A DNA stretch of 5,816 bases from Bacteroidota bacterium (GTDB lineage Bacteria > Bacteroidota > Ignavibacteria > UBA10030): positions 1 through 5,816 of the forward strand of contig JALONE010000084.1 in assembly GCA_025455125.1 (NCBI GenBank), read 5' to 3'. Below are positions 4,858-5,816 of the stretch, piece by piece. The notes below the pieces were generated by a model. That model was not told the origin of the DNA. It did no database searches and was given only the letters and a program-made list of their open reading frames with translations. The first letter of the stretch is position 1. Each line of letters begins with the position of its first letter. A program made the translations under genes and the position numbers.

Positions 4858-5816
4858 ATGGGACACTCGCCAAGAAATGGACCTCACCTACTCATCGTTC
4901 TGATCCTCGCTCTCGCGTCCTGTTCTCCTGATCTTCGTCCGCTCGACGAACAGGTGCATGAGGCGTTGGCCGATCGCCTCGAGCAGTACGACGTGAAAGG
5001 TGCTTCTGTCGCCATCATGCTCCCTGACGGCACGCTCCACCGCGTTGCCGTCGGATTCTCGCATGATTCGGTGGCGATGCATCCGGACATGCTCTTCGCA
5101 ACCGGGAGCATCACGAAGAACTTCGTCGCTGCGCTCACCCTTCGTTTGGCCGAGGAAGGCCTCTTATCGCTCGAAGATCCTCTCCACGCCTGGCTCCCCT
5201 CCTATCCGCACATTGACACCACAATCACGATCAGACAGCTGCTTGGACACACAAGCGGCATCTTCATGTTCTGGGAGAACCAGAAGATCTGGGATGATCT
5301 GATCGCACACCGCGACAGCAATTTCTCCCCAGAGGTGGTTCTCTCCTATTTGAAGGAACCGCACTTTGCTCCCGGCAAAGGATTCCGCTACTCGAACACG
5401 AATTACCTCCTCCTCGCGATGATCGCGACCAAGGCAACCGGTTCGACGCTTGCGCAGGAATTCCGAGAACGCCTGTGGAAACCACTCGGTCTTCGGAACA
5501 CGTATCTCTCAATGGAGGATTCGATCCCATCAGACCAATTGGCGCACGTCTGGGGGGACAACTTCGAGAAGGAAGGACGAGTTCGCGACATCACCTTCCT
5601 GCCGCGTACCTCACACGAAAGCATCACGTACGGTTCGTCGGGAGTCTTCACGACAGCAGGCGAATTGGCGATGTGGTGCGACGCCCTGTTTCGCGGTAAG
5701 GTTCTTCAGTCCGGCTCGCTCGAGAACATGTTGACCATGAATCGCGACGCCGCCAGTTCCTGGTGCGAGAGCTACGGTCTTGGCGTGTTCATGCTCAAGA
5801 TGAAGATCACCAACGG
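4858..5816 (+). CDS. Lipoprotein serine hydrolase, class C beta-lactamase/DD-peptidase fold, 3' end beyond window
   Basis: 319 codons are present before the window edge and no stop is reached. The start at 4858 has AGAGG (4847-4851) 6 nt upstream. A hydrophobic N-terminus, LLIVLILALASC (11-22), ends in a lipobox, so C22 should carry the lipid anchor and the enzyme should act outside the cytoplasm. Motifs of the family: S84-I-T-K87 (SxxK with the nucleophile Ser and general base Lys), HTSG (131-134), Y178-S-N180 (YxN), and YGSSGVFTTAGELAMW (258-273). The third active-site motif (HxG/KTG) would lie past the end. Members include beta-lactamases, D-amino-acid peptidases, esterases and proteins without a known substrate, so only a general hydrolase can be claimed. 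It follows the sigma gene by 89 bp on the same strand, and nothing in the sequence ties it to the signalling system. Confidence 0.92.
   Translation, partial: MGHSPRNGPHLLIVLILALASCSPDLRPLDEQVHEALADRLEQYDVKGASVAIMLPDGTLHRVAVGFSHDSVAMHPDMLFATGSITKNFVAALTLRLAEEGLLSLEDPLHAWLPSYPHIDTTITIRQLLGHTSGIFMFWENQKIWDDLIAHRDSNFSPEVVLSYLKEPHFAPGKGFRYSNTNYLLLAMIATKATGSTLAQEFRERLWKPLGLRNTYLSMEDSIPSDQLAHVWGDNFEKEGRVRDITFLPRTSHESITYGSSGVFTTAGELAMWCDALFRGKVLQSGSLENMLTMNRDAASSWCESYGLGVFMLKMKITN

Noticed and set aside
4532..4873. - strand open frame (113 codons) opposite the end of the sigma gene
   Set aside because: It lies antisense to conserved region 4 of the sigma factor and has no recognisable features.

Overview
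The window joins two unrelated stretches of DNA. Bases 1 to about 600 are very GC-rich (roughly two thirds G+C) and hold, on the + strand, the middle of a glycoside hydrolase family 27 (alpha-galactosidase-like) gene that enters from outside the window. From about 600 to the end the composition is milder (mid-50s % G+C by eye) and the content is a cell-surface signalling and uptake locus of the type found in Bacteroidota and relatives (FCB group). The pointers to that group are a FecR with a C-terminal domain resembling those of Bacteroidota FecR proteins, a TonB-dependent receptor with STN plus carboxypeptidase-like N-terminal domains and a 'DQN...YNP.HFGG...GG.PP.YGGR' plug, and lipoproteins with clear lipoboxes. 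Fairly good Shine-Dalgarno sequences and the moderately high GC argue against a classical low-GC Bacteroidetes and fit a deeper lineage (Ignavibacteria- or Rhodothermia-like). This placement is inference.

Layout. GH27 fragment on + (2 to ~600), ending abruptly. Then a TonB-dependent receptor on - that lacks its C-terminal barrel strands because it runs into the same point (~600 to 2761). Upstream of it on the same strand are a fecR anti-sigma/regulator gene (2763-3671) and a small lipoprotein gene (3677-4090). The gaps of 5 and 1 nt make lipoprotein-fecR-receptor one operon. Divergent from it, across a ~114 bp intergenic region, is an ECF sigma factor gene (4205-4768, +). It is followed after 89 bp by a lipoprotein serine hydrolase of the class C beta-lactamase/DD-peptidase fold (4858 to the edge, +), which is cut by the window end.

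How it works together (family knowledge plus inference). The receptor would bind a ligand at the outer membrane. Its periplasmic STN domain would signal to the C-terminal periplasmic half of FecR, which passes the signal through one membrane helix to the ECF sigma factor. The sigma factor would then activate the operon. The unusual parts are the small lipoprotein leading the operon, a receptor plug that looks shortened, and a Cys-x-x-Cys pair in the signalling domain.

The junction near base 600 truncates the 3' ends of two convergent, unrelated genes at one point with a change of composition. It is most simply an assembly chimera, or otherwise a real rearrangement. Nothing left of it should be used as genomic context for the signalling operon without checking. 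I found no tRNA, rRNA, CRISPR array or insertion sequence.
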